NCBI GenBank assembly: GCA_040954595.2
Contig: CM082598.2
Span: 6,014,001 to 6,078,000, forward strand
Origin: Balanoglossus misakiensis
Lineage: Eukaryota; Hemichordata
Direction: 5' to 3'
Length of the DNA stretch: 64,000 nt
This document shows positions 24,743 through 36,340 of this stretch, piece by piece. The notes beneath the pieces were generated by a model. That model had not been told where the DNA came from. It did not search any database and worked only from the letters and a program-made list of their open reading frames with translations. The number at the start of each line of letters is the position of its first letter. Position 1 is the stretch's first letter. A program made the translations under genes and the position numbers.

Positions 24743-27700
24743 TGGAGATGCGTTTAACGTCAGAGTTGGAAGTTTTGTTTAGTAAAGTCTGGGAAGTGAC
24801 ATGTCTTCAAAGTGACTGATGTTATCTGCTAAGAGCTGAATGCCCATGGGTGTTCTTTCCTAGATTTTACATTTTCTTAGCATTTTATAGACCTGTGTAT
24901 AACTATAATTTTAGTAATATATTCTAATTTGAGTTTAGGTAGAGTATGCATGGAATTAAAGTAATTATTCTGTAATTACGCAACCAAATATGTTGTCTAA
25001 CTAATGGATATTTTGATTGTCAATTTGCACAGGCAACATTATTGAAGTAGCATTGAGAGTAGTTGATAATATAGCAGAGCTTCTAACTGGAAAGAAGAGC
25101 TTAGTAAATTTATCAGCTCATAATATTCCTTTAACCAATGAACTTTATATGAACTTGCACACCTGCGTTAAAGATACAGGGATTAATGTTCAGGAAACCT
25201 TACCAGCTCTAGTACAATTTTTTGAGCCAGAAATTGAATTACCCCCCCCCCCCCCCCCCCAAAGAAAAAAAAAAAAAAATCAGTAATTTCATAAAGACAT
25301 AGTCAGAAAAGAAATAGAGAAAGCCAGCAAGGAAGGGAGAAAAGTGGAATACATAAAAGACACAGTTTGCTTAAAATACGTGTGTTTGCAGTAAAACTGT
25401 ATGGTGCAACGGCGTCCATTTTTATGATTTATAGCCAGCCAGTCTTTCCATGCATATCATACCAAAATTTAATATGAAATTCTTGTTAATGTTAATAGTC
25501 TACAAGGGTAGTACAGGTAACATGTAGAAATTAAACTATCCAACTTTCTCCACTTTTGATATCTGCTCGACACAGGCAAGCAAAAGGGCCGATCTGTGAC
25601 TTTGACTTGAATGATGGCAATTTTTGCTGTCCAGAAGTAACTGTATAAACTTTTTTTGGTAGTAATATCATCTTTATGATTGCTAAAATACACAAGAATT
25701 TAATTATTTCCACTTACTACAGTGATTGAACTGATTTTCAGCAAATTGCAGTGTATAAACAAATATTGCCATCTAATGAAATGTCAACCCAATATGGCCG
25801 CCCATTTGCAATGGTAAAATGCTAGGTTTACCATATTTGAGCACCTGGGAATTAAATTATAATCCAGATATCAAAAACATAAGTCACTATCTGTATCTGC
25901 AAATATATTGTAATATAATCTGAAAATTTCGTGAAAATTAGATCAAACATGATTGAGACACGGAACATCAAATATTGCAAATTTTCATATTTTACCATGG
26001 TGCCATGCAAAAATATAGAGATTTTTTTTACAAGTTTAGATGATCTCCCGTAAAACTGAAAGAAGTAATCTTCTGTGAATCTTGCATTTTTATGTTGGAA
26101 CCATGCTAACCACTTTGGTCCCTCCAATGCTGCTTTTAGTAAATGTTTTAATTGTCTTCTTCATGGCGGCCATATTGAATTTTCGGATAACCTTTAAAAG
26201 TTGACATTTTTTCCTAAAACTACAGGGCCAATCAAGTTCTAATTTACTGTGCGGTTCAATGTTTGACAATAATATCATTAGTGGTCATGTGGCTTTGGAT
26301 TTTTGAAAAATATCATAAAAAAATTTCAAAAATCTATTTCTAATCAAGTTTTCAAGTAAATTGTGATTAGGTAAACCTTATTAGAGCCAAATTGGATTTT
26401 CTGATCTCCGATAAAAGACTAAAATTTCCTATTTCTAGCCTGCTCATTGAAACCACACAAATTCTTTTTATGGATATGAGTCACCATATGACCAGAATAT
26501 GTCACAAGTATTAGAATACTTTCACATGTTCTTTGATCAAGTTTTTACAGAACTTGATTAAACAATTTGTTTGCGACTCTCGCATGTCCTTTGATCCAGT
26601 AATTCCAGAACTTATTTTATGTGGATATGCCTCTTGTTAAAAAGCACAACAGTCATGATTTTGTTCACATGAGTACTACTGCTGCCAGGACATAACCCAA
26701 ATCTTTTGATAATTTTGGCAATGACCTTTGATCTACTATCCCATGCCTTGGCATGTACAGCAGATACAGCCTTCAAATTTGTTGGACTGGAACACCTAAT
26801 GAAGTATTAAACTGTAACACAATAATTTTGTACATAAGCTATTTCAAGTAAACAAATAGAGCTTAGAAGTCTGGTTTTTGTTGGACAATAATTTTGTACA
26901 TAAGCTATTTCAAGTAAACAAATAGAGCTTAGAAGTCTGGTTTGTGTTGGACACTGATCAGTTTAAGATCAAAAATTTGTGTCACAATTTTGCGTGACCT
27001 CTGGCTTACTTTAACATTTCTTGGCATGCACAACAAAACAGCCTTTGCTTTCTGTTGGAACCATGCTAACCGCTTGGGCCCGTCCCATTTCTTCTTAATG
27101 GCGGCCATATTGGATATTCTGATAACCCTTAAAAATTGACATCTTTTCAACAACTACAAGGCAAATCAAGTTCAAATTTACTGTGCGGTTCAATGTTTGA
27201 CAATAGTATCATTAGTGGTCATGTCACCTTGGTTGTCATATTGGATTTTTGAAAAATCTCATGAAAAATTTCACAAATCTTTTTCTAATCAAGTTTTCAA
27301 GTGAATTGTAATTGGTTTAACCTCATTAAAGCCAAATCAGATTTTCTAAACACACAATTTAAAAAAATCCTATTTCTAGCCTACACAAATCCTTTAAATA
27401 GATACGAGTCACCATATGACCAGATTATGTTACAATTGTTGGGCAACTTTCAAATGTCCTTTGATCCATTTTTTCCAGAACTTAATTGTATGTTGTTTTG
27501 CTTCTTGTTAAAAGGCACAACAGTCATGATTTTGTTCACATGAGTACTACTGCTGCCAGGACATAACCCAAATCTTTTGATAATTTTGGCAATGACCTTT
27601 GATCTACTATCCCATGCCTTGGCATGTACAGCAGATACAGCCTTCAAATTTGGTGGACTGGAACACCTAATGAAGTATTAAACTTTCACACATAATTATG

Positions 27701-29392
27701 TACATAAGCTATTTCAAATTAACCAAAATAGCTTAGAAGTCTGTTTTCTGTTGGACACAGCTCAGTTTGATATCAAAATTTGTTGGCCCAAATTTGCATG
27801 ACCTCTGGCTTACTTACCATTTCTCAGCATCCATAACGGATACAGCCTTTGCTTTCTGTTGGAACCATACTAACCACGTTGGTCCCGCCAATGCTGCTTT
27901 TAGTTGTAATTGTCTTGTTCATGGCGGCCATATTGGATTTTCGGATAACCTTTAAAAGGTGACATTTTTTTTCAAAAACTACAGGGCCAATCAAGATCAA
28001 ATTGACTGTGCGGTTCAATGTTTGACAATAATATCGTTAGTGGTCATGTGGCTTTGGAATTTTGAAAAATAGAATAAAAAAATTGGAAAACATTTATTTC
28101 TAATCAAGTTTTCAAGTAAAATGTGATTGGGTAAACCTTATTGGAGCCAAATTGGATTTTCTGATCTCCGATAAAAGACTAAAATTTCCTATTTCTAGCG
28201 TGCTCATTGAAACCACACAAATTCTTTTTATGGATATCACCGTAGGACCAGAATATATCATAATTATTAGACTACTTCCACATGTTCTTTGATCCACTAA
28301 TTCCAGAACTTATTTTATGTGGATATGCCTCTTGTTAAAAAGCACAACAGTCATGATTTTGTTCACATGAGTACTACTGCTGCCAGGACACAACCCAAAT
28401 CTTTTGATAATTTTGGCAATGACCTTTGATCTACTATCCCATGCCTTGGCATGTACAGCAGATACAGCCTTCAAATTTGGTGGACTGGAACACCTAATGA
28501 AGTATTAAACTTTTACACAATAATTTTGTACATAATCTAATTTAAGTTAACCAATAGAGCTTAGAAATCTGGATTTTGTTAGACACTGATCAGTTTGATA
28601 TCAAAATTTGTTGGCACAATTTTGCATGACATCTGGCTTACTTTACCATTTCTCGGCATCTGCTACAGATACAGCCTTTGCTTTCTGTTGGAACCATGCT
28701 AACCACATTCGTCCCTCCAATGCTGCTTTTAGCTTTGTCTTCGTCATGGCGGCCATATTGGATTTTCTGATAACCTTTAAAAGTTGACTTTTTTCAAAAA
28801 TTACAAGGCCAATAAAGTTCTAATTTACTGTGCGGTTCCAATTTTTTCAATAATAATGTTAGTGGTCATGTGACTTTGGATTTATTATGGATTTTTGAAA
28901 AATCTCGTTAAAAATGTCAAAAATCTTTTTCTACTTAAGTTTTCAAGTGAATTGTGATTGGTTCAACCTTATTGGATAAAACTTTTGTATGGATACGAGT
29001 CGCCATATGACCAGAATACATGTTTTTGATCCAGTTTTCTCAGAACTTGATTATACAAAATTTTGACAACTACACATTTCCTTTGATCCAGTGTTTTCTG
29101 AACTTAATTGTACGTGGATACGATTCTTGTTAAAAAGCACAACAGTCATGATTTTGTTTACATGAGTACTACTGCTGCCGGAACATAACCTAATTTTTTG
29201 ATAATTTTGGCAATGACCTTTGATCTACTTTCCCATAACCTGGCATGCACAGCAGATGCATGTTTCAAATTTAGAGGACTGGAACACCTAATGAAGTACT
29301 TTACCATTTCTTGGCATCCACAACAGATACAGCCTTTGCTTTCTTTTGAAACCATGCTAACCAGTTTAGCCCCTGCAATGCTGCTTGTAAGT
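24743..29392. repeat. Large tandem block 4 (about 4.65 kb to the piggyBac insertion)
   Basis: It has leader, orphan exon (25033) and sub-units at 26095, 27057, 27859, 28687 and 29347. Identity with the other blocks is high to about 27.9 kb and falls to the right, so 28-29.4 kb looks like older, less homogenised units. The repeat unit is interrupted by the 1,475-bp piggyBac element at 29397 and resumes at 30876. Confidence 0.75.
25033..25292 (+). pseudogene. Orphan exon, copy 4 (poly-C expansion)
   Basis: Acceptor and frame are as in copy 2. About 19 C at 25242-25260 and then a long A-run change the downstream frame relative to copy 2. The four copies thus end in different ways purely through tract length. 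The exon body between acceptor and C-tract is almost unchanged among copies 2, 3 and 4. Confidence 0.5.
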
Positions 29393-29396
29393 TTAA

Positions 29397-30871
29397 CACT
29401 TTCACTGCGTAGTTAATATATGCTAATGTATTCCTGTGCGTAGTTTCCTATGGTAAATTTAACTAATAAACAATGTTTTACTTTACCATCTCTCTCTCTT
29501 GTAATATGAAAGTATATGCAATGATATTTCCAGCAAGTATATTTTATAAGACAACCAACATAATAAAACTGAAAAATGGTCACATGACCATTAATTGGTC
29601 ATGTGACACTGGCGGCCATAATGGATTTCTGTTGAAATATGGTAAAAACAACAGATATTGTAATATAAGTGTGTATCACAGCTGACAGACAAAAATAGTC
29701 AAAAACAACTTCCCCCTGTATAAAAGGGAATAACAAGTGACTTTTGAGCAAGAAATTTGATCAAATTTATTAATGGACCATAAAAAGAATTATCAAATCA
29801 TGCCCACCATTTACATGTATACATGTTTAAAATCTGAGAAAGAAATAGAGTTTATTAGTGAAAAGGTGAATGATTGAATTTGTAAATAAATAATAATAAT
29901 AAAATAAATTCATTAAGTAATTTATTAAATACTCTACGTTTTAATGAATTGCAAGTTGAAGAAATCAAGATTGGTAAATATGAATATACACACATTTAAA
30001 AAAAAATTCATTAGCATAGTACTGTTTTGGCAATTCATTTCAAATGGATATAATACTCTGACAACATAGACTTCTGGCAAAGTCCCATCATGATTTGCAA
30101 AGAAACCTACGCCTTCATTTAATTCAGTGAAGTAGGCATCTAGCGAAATCTTGACCGGAAGGGCAACTCATCAATTGCAGGGTTGTCAAAAAATTGTGCG
30201 GTGTACATATCAGTTTGCTCTGACAATGACATCAACTCAAACACATCAGCACGAAAGAACAGCTGAAAAAAGTCAACGGGTGCAAAGTCATCAGTGTCAA
30301 CTAATAAACCTTAGCGATGATCGTATACAGATAACCAGTCCGGTGTGTAATTGTCATTTACGTCATACAAAACCCACCGCGTGTCACCATCAGCGTTACG
30401 ACATCTGAGAACATGGCAAAAACCCTCCCTCTCTCTCTGTCTCTACTCTGTTTTCTCCGTGTCTGGCTTCTATTTTTGGTTCTATGATGTTGTTGTCCGT
30501 AATTTGGCTTCCGCTATCGCTATGATCGCTGTCACTATCCTGAAAGACTTGTTCAAGAACTTCGTCGGCATCGAACTTTGCCCGTGTCGCCATTTTTAAA
30601 TACCAAGTGAATGAAAAAATATGATCGGGATGACCTAAAATCAGCTGTATCAGGAAACCCTTTGATGACAAAATCGACTTGATTGTTTACAATACATATG
30701 CGCATGCTCAATTAGGGTTGACCCCTGTCCTATATAAAGTCATACAAAATGAGTAAATAAGCAACGAACATAAAATAGAACAGACCAAGTAACGGACGCG
30801 ATCTTGGCGCATTTATGCGCCTCCCGCATTCTGACTGCCGGCGCAGAAAACGCCCTCCCGCAGCGAAAGTG
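29397..30871 (-). mobile_element. 1,475-bp piggyBac element relic (family C)
   Basis: Flanked by TTAA at 29393-29396 and 30872-30875. The 13-bp terminal inverted repeats are CACTTTCACTGCG on the left and CGCAGCGAAAGTG on the right (one mismatch). Joining the flanks restores the host unit (GCTTGTAAGTTTAATTGTCTTCTTCATG), which matches paralogous units such as 23172-23200. The interior holds a decayed transposase start on the minus strand. A TATA-like TTTATATAGG (minus strand) lies near 30731-30741, upstream of the transposase ATG. The rest of the transposase is missing, so the element is an internally deleted relic. Confidence 0.87.
30040..30593 (-). pseudogene. piggyBac transposase, N-terminal pseudogene
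   Basis: An ATG at 30593-30591 begins MATRAKFDADEVLEQVF followed by an acidic DSDSDHSDSGS stretch, as in piggyBac-family N-termini. The frame stops at 30396. After a one-base shift the family signature continues: VDFFQLFFRADVF near 30277-30240, EQTDMYTAQFF after it, and MKA-VSLQIMMGL near 30118-30080. This corresponds to the conserved 'P..FF.LFF', 'QTN.YA.QF' and 'EMKAF..L.I.MGL' segments at the start of DDE_Tnp_1_7. In-frame stops occur near 30313, 30140, 30120 and 30111. No catalytic Asp region is present. The gene is clearly dead. The minus-strand run beyond about 30060 is not recognisable. Confidence 0.8.
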
Positions 30872-30875
30872 TTAA

Positions 30876-33770
30876 TTGTCTTCTTCATGACGGCCATATT
30901 GGATTTTCTGATAATTTCTACAAGTTGACATTTATTTTCAAAACTGCAGGGCAAATCAATTACTAATTGACTGTCTGGTTCAAAGTTTGACAATAATATC
31001 ATTAGTGGTCATGTGACTTTTGATGCCTTATTGGATATTTGAAAATCTCATTAAAATTGTCATTTTTTTATCTAATCAAGTTTTCAAGTGAATTTTGATT
31101 GGTTAAATCTCATTGGAGCCAAATAAGATGTTCTAAACTCCGATTAAAAACTAAATTTTCCTATTTTAGCCTATGCATTGATTGCATACAAATTCCTTTA
31201 ATGGATACGAGTCACCATACGACTAGAATATGTTACAATTTTTTGGCAACTTTCACATGTCCTTTGATCCAACCTTTTTCAACACCTAATAATACAAATT
31301 TTGGCAACTTTCATTTGTCTTTTGATCCAGATCTTTCAGAACTTAATGAAAGCTTATTGAAGCCAAATTGGATTTTATGAATTCTGATTAAAAACTAACA
31401 TTTCCTTATTCTGGGCTACTCATTGATTGCACACCAATTCTTTTTATAGATACGAGTCTTCATATGACCAGAATACATTGCATTTTTTTTGGCAACTTTC
31501 GCATGTATTTTGATCCAGTTTTATTTCAGAACTTAATTATTCGTGGATGTGCCTCTTGTTGAAAAGCACAACAGTGATGATTTTTGTCACATTAATATTA
31601 CTGCTGCCAGGACATTACCCAAATATTTTGATAATTTTGGCATTGAACTTCGTTCAACATTTGGCACCTGTTTTCTTTTCTGAATATCTTATTGCGGCAA
31701 GACTAGTAGCACTAGAGGTTTGGTTTTGATGTATATGGACAAGTATGGGACTTAGGTATTTTTGTTACATTTGGAATCCACTGGACCAATGTTGACCTTA
31801 TTAAATATGTGCATATCTAATGCTGAGCTTACCCACATTGTTACAGGTTGAATTTTTTATGAACATGCTCTACTATTGGACTTAATTTTTTTGCTGAATT
31901 TCTTGACCAATGATAATCTTATAAATATGTGCTTACGTAATTGTAGACTAGACAATGAAGCTTTGAGTCTTGGTTTCCTTGAACATTGACCACTATGCAA
32001 TCAAAATTTTTTTTGATGGCTTTGGTTACTTTTAACCTATTTTTCCATGCCTTGGCATGCACAGCAGATAACGCCTTAAAATTTTGAAGGCTGGAGCGCC
32101 TAATAACCAGGTTAACCAATAGAGCCAGAAGTCTTGTTTTTCATTTTACACTGATCATTTTGGAAGAAAAAATTGTTGACAATTTTGGGTGAGCTCTTGG
32201 TGACCTTTGATCAACTTTCCTATAAACATAGCAGATACAGCATTGGCACTCTCTGGTATCCATAGGAACTGCTTAGACCTAGCCAATGTTGGTTGCACCT
32301 TAATTTTTTTTAATTAATTGACCATATGCACCCCTTGACCCACAGTACGTTGTGTTGGGCTGGCTTGCCACATTAATGCTATCATTAGGGGCACAAGCCA
32401 GGCCAGGTAGATCTGGAAAACCGCAGCACCTATGGGGCTGAAACTTGGTATGGTGATAGGGGCCAAGGAGTAGACCTACAGGGGCCGCGAATATTTAATT
32501 AGTCACGTGACCTGGCGGCCATATTGGATTTTCCGAAAACCGTTAAATGACTCCTCAAAAGCTACTGGGCCAATCGAGTTCAAATTTTGTGTGCAGGTAG
32601 CATACCTTCTGTCCATAATTTTACCCCATTGAAATCATGATGTCAAATATAAAGTTTTTTTGCTACAATTTTTTTTCTGAAAAACTACTTAAAACTTGAA
32701 AAATCTTCTTCTCCAGAAGCAGTGATCGCCGAGTTATGGGATTCGGGGTATGCGGTCACCTAACCTATGTCTTTCAAGTTTGCGAAGTGCACTGTGATTG
32801 GTTGATCATTATGGCGGCCATATTGGATTTCCTGAAAACCATTGAAAATGTAAATTCCGTTTTATAGCCAAAATGTTGACACCACGGAAATTATTTTTGT
32901 GGATATAAGTCATCATATGACCGGAACTTGTCACAATTTTGGGGGGCAATTTTCACATGACCTTTGACCCAGTTTTAAACCAACTAATTATATATGCATA
33001 TTCCCCATACCTCCTCTTGTAAAAGCACTACAGTCATGAATTTTGTGGACATGGGTACCAATGCTGTCAGGACATGACACAACTATTTTGGCAATGACCT
33101 TTGACCTATTTCTGAAACATCATTTTTCTGCATATCTAAATCCAGGCTAACCAATAGGGCTCCAGGTCTGGTTTTTGTTGGACATGGCCCACTATGGGGT
33201 CAAACTTTTATGCCCAAATTTTGGGTGACCTTTGACCTACTTTCCCATATCTCAGCATCCAGAGCAGTTACAGTCCTGGCTATTGGGGGATTGACCACCT
33301 AATAGAGTCTTACACAATACCTCATTAATTATGTGCATATCTTATTCCAAGCTAACCAACAGGGCTAGAGGTTTGGTTTTTGTTGGTTAAGGACATGTGT
33401 GGTGTCAAAATGTTTTGCTCAAATTTTGGTGACCTCAGGTGACCTTTGACCTTCTTCCATATATCTCGGCATCCAGACAGGATAGAGCCTTGGCTTTTGG
33501 AGGGATTGAACACCTTTTGGAGTCTTTTATGTTACCTCATTAATTATGCACATATCTAATTCCAGGCTAACCAATAGGGCTAGAGGTTTGTTTTTTTGTT
33601 GGTCATGGACAAGTATGGTGTCAAAATGTTTTGCCCAAATTTGGGTGAACTCAGGTGACCTTTGACCTACTTTCCCATATCTTGGTATCCACAGCAGATA
33701 CAGCTTTGGGATTCGCCGGTTATCATGGGAACCGTTTGTGCCCCACCAACGCTGCTTGCAGCTTTAATTA
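30876..33770. repeat. Diverged right-hand part of the GGCGGCCATATTGG repeat field
   Basis: The interrupted unit resumes at 30876. Older copies follow, with core motifs near 30887 (ATGACGGCC), 32514 and 32813. Phrases shared with the blocks include TGACCTTTGA, CATGGCTAACC-like and GCAGATACAGC. At about 33120-33720 a tighter tandem of about 210-214 bp is seen: CTAACCAATAGGGCT near 33141, 33351 and 33565, each followed by TTTTTGTTGG and TGACCTTTGACC. This may show the ancestral short unit from which the larger units grew. No gene is seen. Confidence 0.65.
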
Positions 33771-33821
33771 TCATTGATTTCATGTATTTAATTCTTTCAT
33801 TCTTTTTTCTTCTGTAGGTCC

Positions 33822-33897
33822 CACCGGTACTCTTCTTCTTCTCTCTCTCTTTCTTTCTTTCTTTCTCTTTTTTCTCTCTTCTCTTTTTTTTCCCTGT
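33822..33897. repeat. Polypyrimidine (CT-rich) tract
   Basis: About 75 nt of almost pure C/T on the + strand ends in CCCTGTAGG. A shorter version at 34228-34264 precedes the second minisatellite block, so the tract is part of a larger duplicated unit of about 350 bp. Mirror symmetry could allow triplex DNA (inference). Confidence 0.7.
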
Positions 33898-33906
33898 AGG
33901 CCCCAA

Positions 33907-34470
33907 TGGTAACACCATAATCAACCTACTAACGTAAAATTTGATGGATAAGTGGAGCGGAGTGTCAACCATAGTCAACCTACTAATATAAACTTTGATG
34001 GATGGATGGAGCGGAGCGTCAACCATAGTCAACCTACTAATATTAAACTTTGATGGATGGATGGAGCGGAGCGTCAACCATAGTCAACCTACTAAATATA
34101 AACTTTGATGGATGGAAGGAGTGGAGCGTCAACCATAGTCAACCTGCTAAAATATAAACTTTGATGGATGGATGGGCTCATGGAGCATCAACTTAAACGA
34201 TGGAGATGTGGAAGGATGGAGAAGAAGAGTTTTTTTCTCTTTTTTCTCTTTTTTTTCCTGTAGGGCTCACTGGTAACACCATAATCAACCTACTAACGTA
34301 AAATTTGATGGATGGATGGATGGAGCGGAGTGTCAACCATAGTCGACCTACTAATATTAAACTTGGATGGATGGATGGGATGGAGCGTCAACCATAGTCA
34401 ACCTGCTAAAATATAAACTTTGAAGAATGGATGGTGCCGTGGAGTGTCAACTTAAAGGATGGAGAAGTGG
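33907..34470. repeat. 54-55-bp minisatellite in two blocks
   Basis: The unit holds GTCAACCTACTAATATAAAC, TTTGATGGATGGATGGAGCG and GAGCGTCAACCATA. It begins at 33974, 34028, 34083 and 34138, then again after 34272 in a second block. Between the blocks the CT tract and 'GGTAACACCATAATCAACC' are repeated. Lys-rich and Ile-rich open frames over this stretch are translations of the repeats. Confidence 0.8.
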
Positions 34471-34599
34471 AAGGATTGAGAAGTGGAGTTTCAACATAAT
34501 AAACCTATTGACCGAAATTATGAGGTAGAGTTATATAGGAGTACAAAACGAAGTGATCATAATATAAAACTTAATAGTCCAATAAATCAGGTTAATAAT

Positions 34600-35020
34600 T
34601 GGTAGTGATTACTTATGCTAAAAAAAGGTTAACAGCAATGGCTTTGTGCAGGGTATGATAATAGGTTCATAAATGTGTATGGTATAATGAAGGCGAACAA
34701 ATATGAATGGTTTAATAAAAGGGTTACAAATGTGATGATGGCTTATGGTAAAATTTGAGTGTACACAGGTTATAAAGGAGTAACAGAGGTTGCTTGTATG
34801 AAGGGAATGATTATAGGGTAACAAATGTGACTGGTATAAAAGGGTATAATAATGGGTTTATAATATGATGATGGCTTGTGTACACATGTTATAATGGGTA
34901 TATGAATGAGAAGGGTATAATAAATGGTGATAACTGTGTCGGGTTTAATAAAGGTAACAATCATGGAAGGGTATAATAACGATTAATAATTGCGGTGATG
35001 GCTTATGGTGATATTAAGTA
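34600..35020. repeat. Degenerate AT-rich tandem repeats
   Basis: Recurring phrases are GGGTATAATAAxGG, ACAAATGTGA and TGATGGCTTATGG, at irregular 60-120-bp spacing. They look like a decayed minisatellite. No gene. Confidence 0.45.
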
Positions 35021-35136
35021 TACAAGGGTGTTAATATTGATGATGATGACAGAGGCATAATAATGATATAACATTAAATACAAGGGTGTTAATATTGATG
35101 ATGATGACAGAGGTATAATAATGATATAACATTAAA
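35021..35136. repeat. 58-bp exact tandem duplication
   Basis: TACAAGGGTGTTAATATTGA begins at 35021 and 35079. The two 58-bp copies differ by one base (GGCATAATA versus GGTATAATA). Confidence 0.85.
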
Positions 35137-35872
35137 TAAGTGTCCAGGGTCTAATAATCATGTTGGTACATTCATTGGTTAATGTGTATATTTTATGAAT
35201 AACATGCTATTATTTCTCAGATAGATAATACTCGTCAGCATCGTTATTCGGTGGAATTTCTCGCAACGGTACCCGTGATCGTATTCGCGCATCAGCACAT
35301 TGTACGCGACTGACAGGCAGAAAATGTTAGGTTAGCTAAACCTCCCCACCCCATCCAAATTCCAAATTTAGCTTAGATCATGGGGTGAGAGGAGGAGAGG
35401 ACAGTTTTTTTTCCTCTTTTGTAACTGGTCTGAGGTTTTTAACTGCCCTTTAGGCGCGTAAATTAGATATGTAATCATACAAGTAGTTATCTTGCTTTAT
35501 TTTTAAACAATTATAATAGAGCTCTGCGAGATTATGTACACGATAGTGTGTTATATAATGCTAAGGTAAAAGTAAACTTAACCCACTAACCCATCACTCT
35601 ATTGTGTGCATAATTTGCAGGTGCTATTTTGACTGGCCCATTGTCACAGTTCAACCACATGACACCTTGTTTCAAAAAGAGCAGAAACTATTTTTGTTAA
35701 TTTCTTTCAGGTTAACTACATGACACATTGTTTCAAATTGGCCTGCAAGATATACTACTTGAACCTCCGCCCCCCTCCAGCCCCCTTCCCCCCCCCAAAA
35801 AAAATAAAAATTAGGGATTAATCAATCGCTATATTATGAACATTCACATGAAAATTATGCAACCAAATTTAG
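35137..35872. other. Non-coding, with a C-run/A-run at about 35760-35810
   Basis: No supported gene. The tract of C-rich blocks passing into AAAAAAAATAAAAATTAGGGAT resembles the junction at 6286-6320 (CCCCCCC-GAAAAAAATAT...CAGGGAT), so the two may belong to one dispersed repeat family. Confidence 0.35.
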
Positions 35873-35925
35873 AGGTATTCTGGAGGCGTCTTCTGATGTC
35901 AGGTGGTTCAAATCCACCAATACCT
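35873..35925 (+). ncRNA. tRNA-like fold lacking a D arm (candidate tRNA relic)
   Basis: A 7-bp stem AGGTATT/AATACCT encloses a 5-bp stem GGTGG/CCACC with loop TTCAAAT. The T-arm abuts the 3' acceptor strand directly, as in tRNA. GGTTCAAATCC is a perfect Pol III B box. The remaining 22 nt (35880-35901) can form a GGCGT/ATGTC hairpin but there is no D arm or A box. It is probably a tRNA-derived fragment, but chance is possible. Confidence 0.3.
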
Positions 35926-36340
35926 AAGCTGGAAACATAACTTTTCATTGGTGTTCATATATGGCGAATAAAACATGCATATTCATATTCTCAAATTTCA
36001 GAAATGAACAAATTGAAGTAGATTCTTTTCGATATGCCATTATAAAGCAACTTTAATCCTATTTTACCCAATTTACTCAAAATGTTGTGTTTAAATTGCC
36101 CACAAGTAAGTCTTTTCGTATCTGCATATATTGTTAACGTTTCCGCAAAGTGTACAACTGCATGTATTGTGATCAGTATTGTGACATCTAAGGAGAACGG
36201 GAACTGGTCAGAGAACTGGGATATGGGAGCTGACAAACTGAGTTGTTGGAAATTCAAAGAGACTAATTTGCACTTTTCCACATTTTCTTGAAATCTGACT
36301 AGGAGCTAAATAAGGCACCATACAGAAAGGTCATTCTGTC
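35926..36340. other. Non-coding, nothing identified
   Basis: Overlapping 69- and 96-codon frames on opposite strands (35991-36291) have no recognisable domain and no splice context. No repeats are seen. Confidence 0.4.

Noticed and set aside
30730-31002. 90-codon minus-strand frame crossing the right end of the piggyBac relic
   Set aside because: It spans the element terminus and host repeat, so it is a chance fusion frame.
33667-34077. 136-codon minus-strand frame with a Lys/Glu/Arg-rich stretch
   Set aside because: It is a translation of the minisatellite and the polypyrimidine tract.
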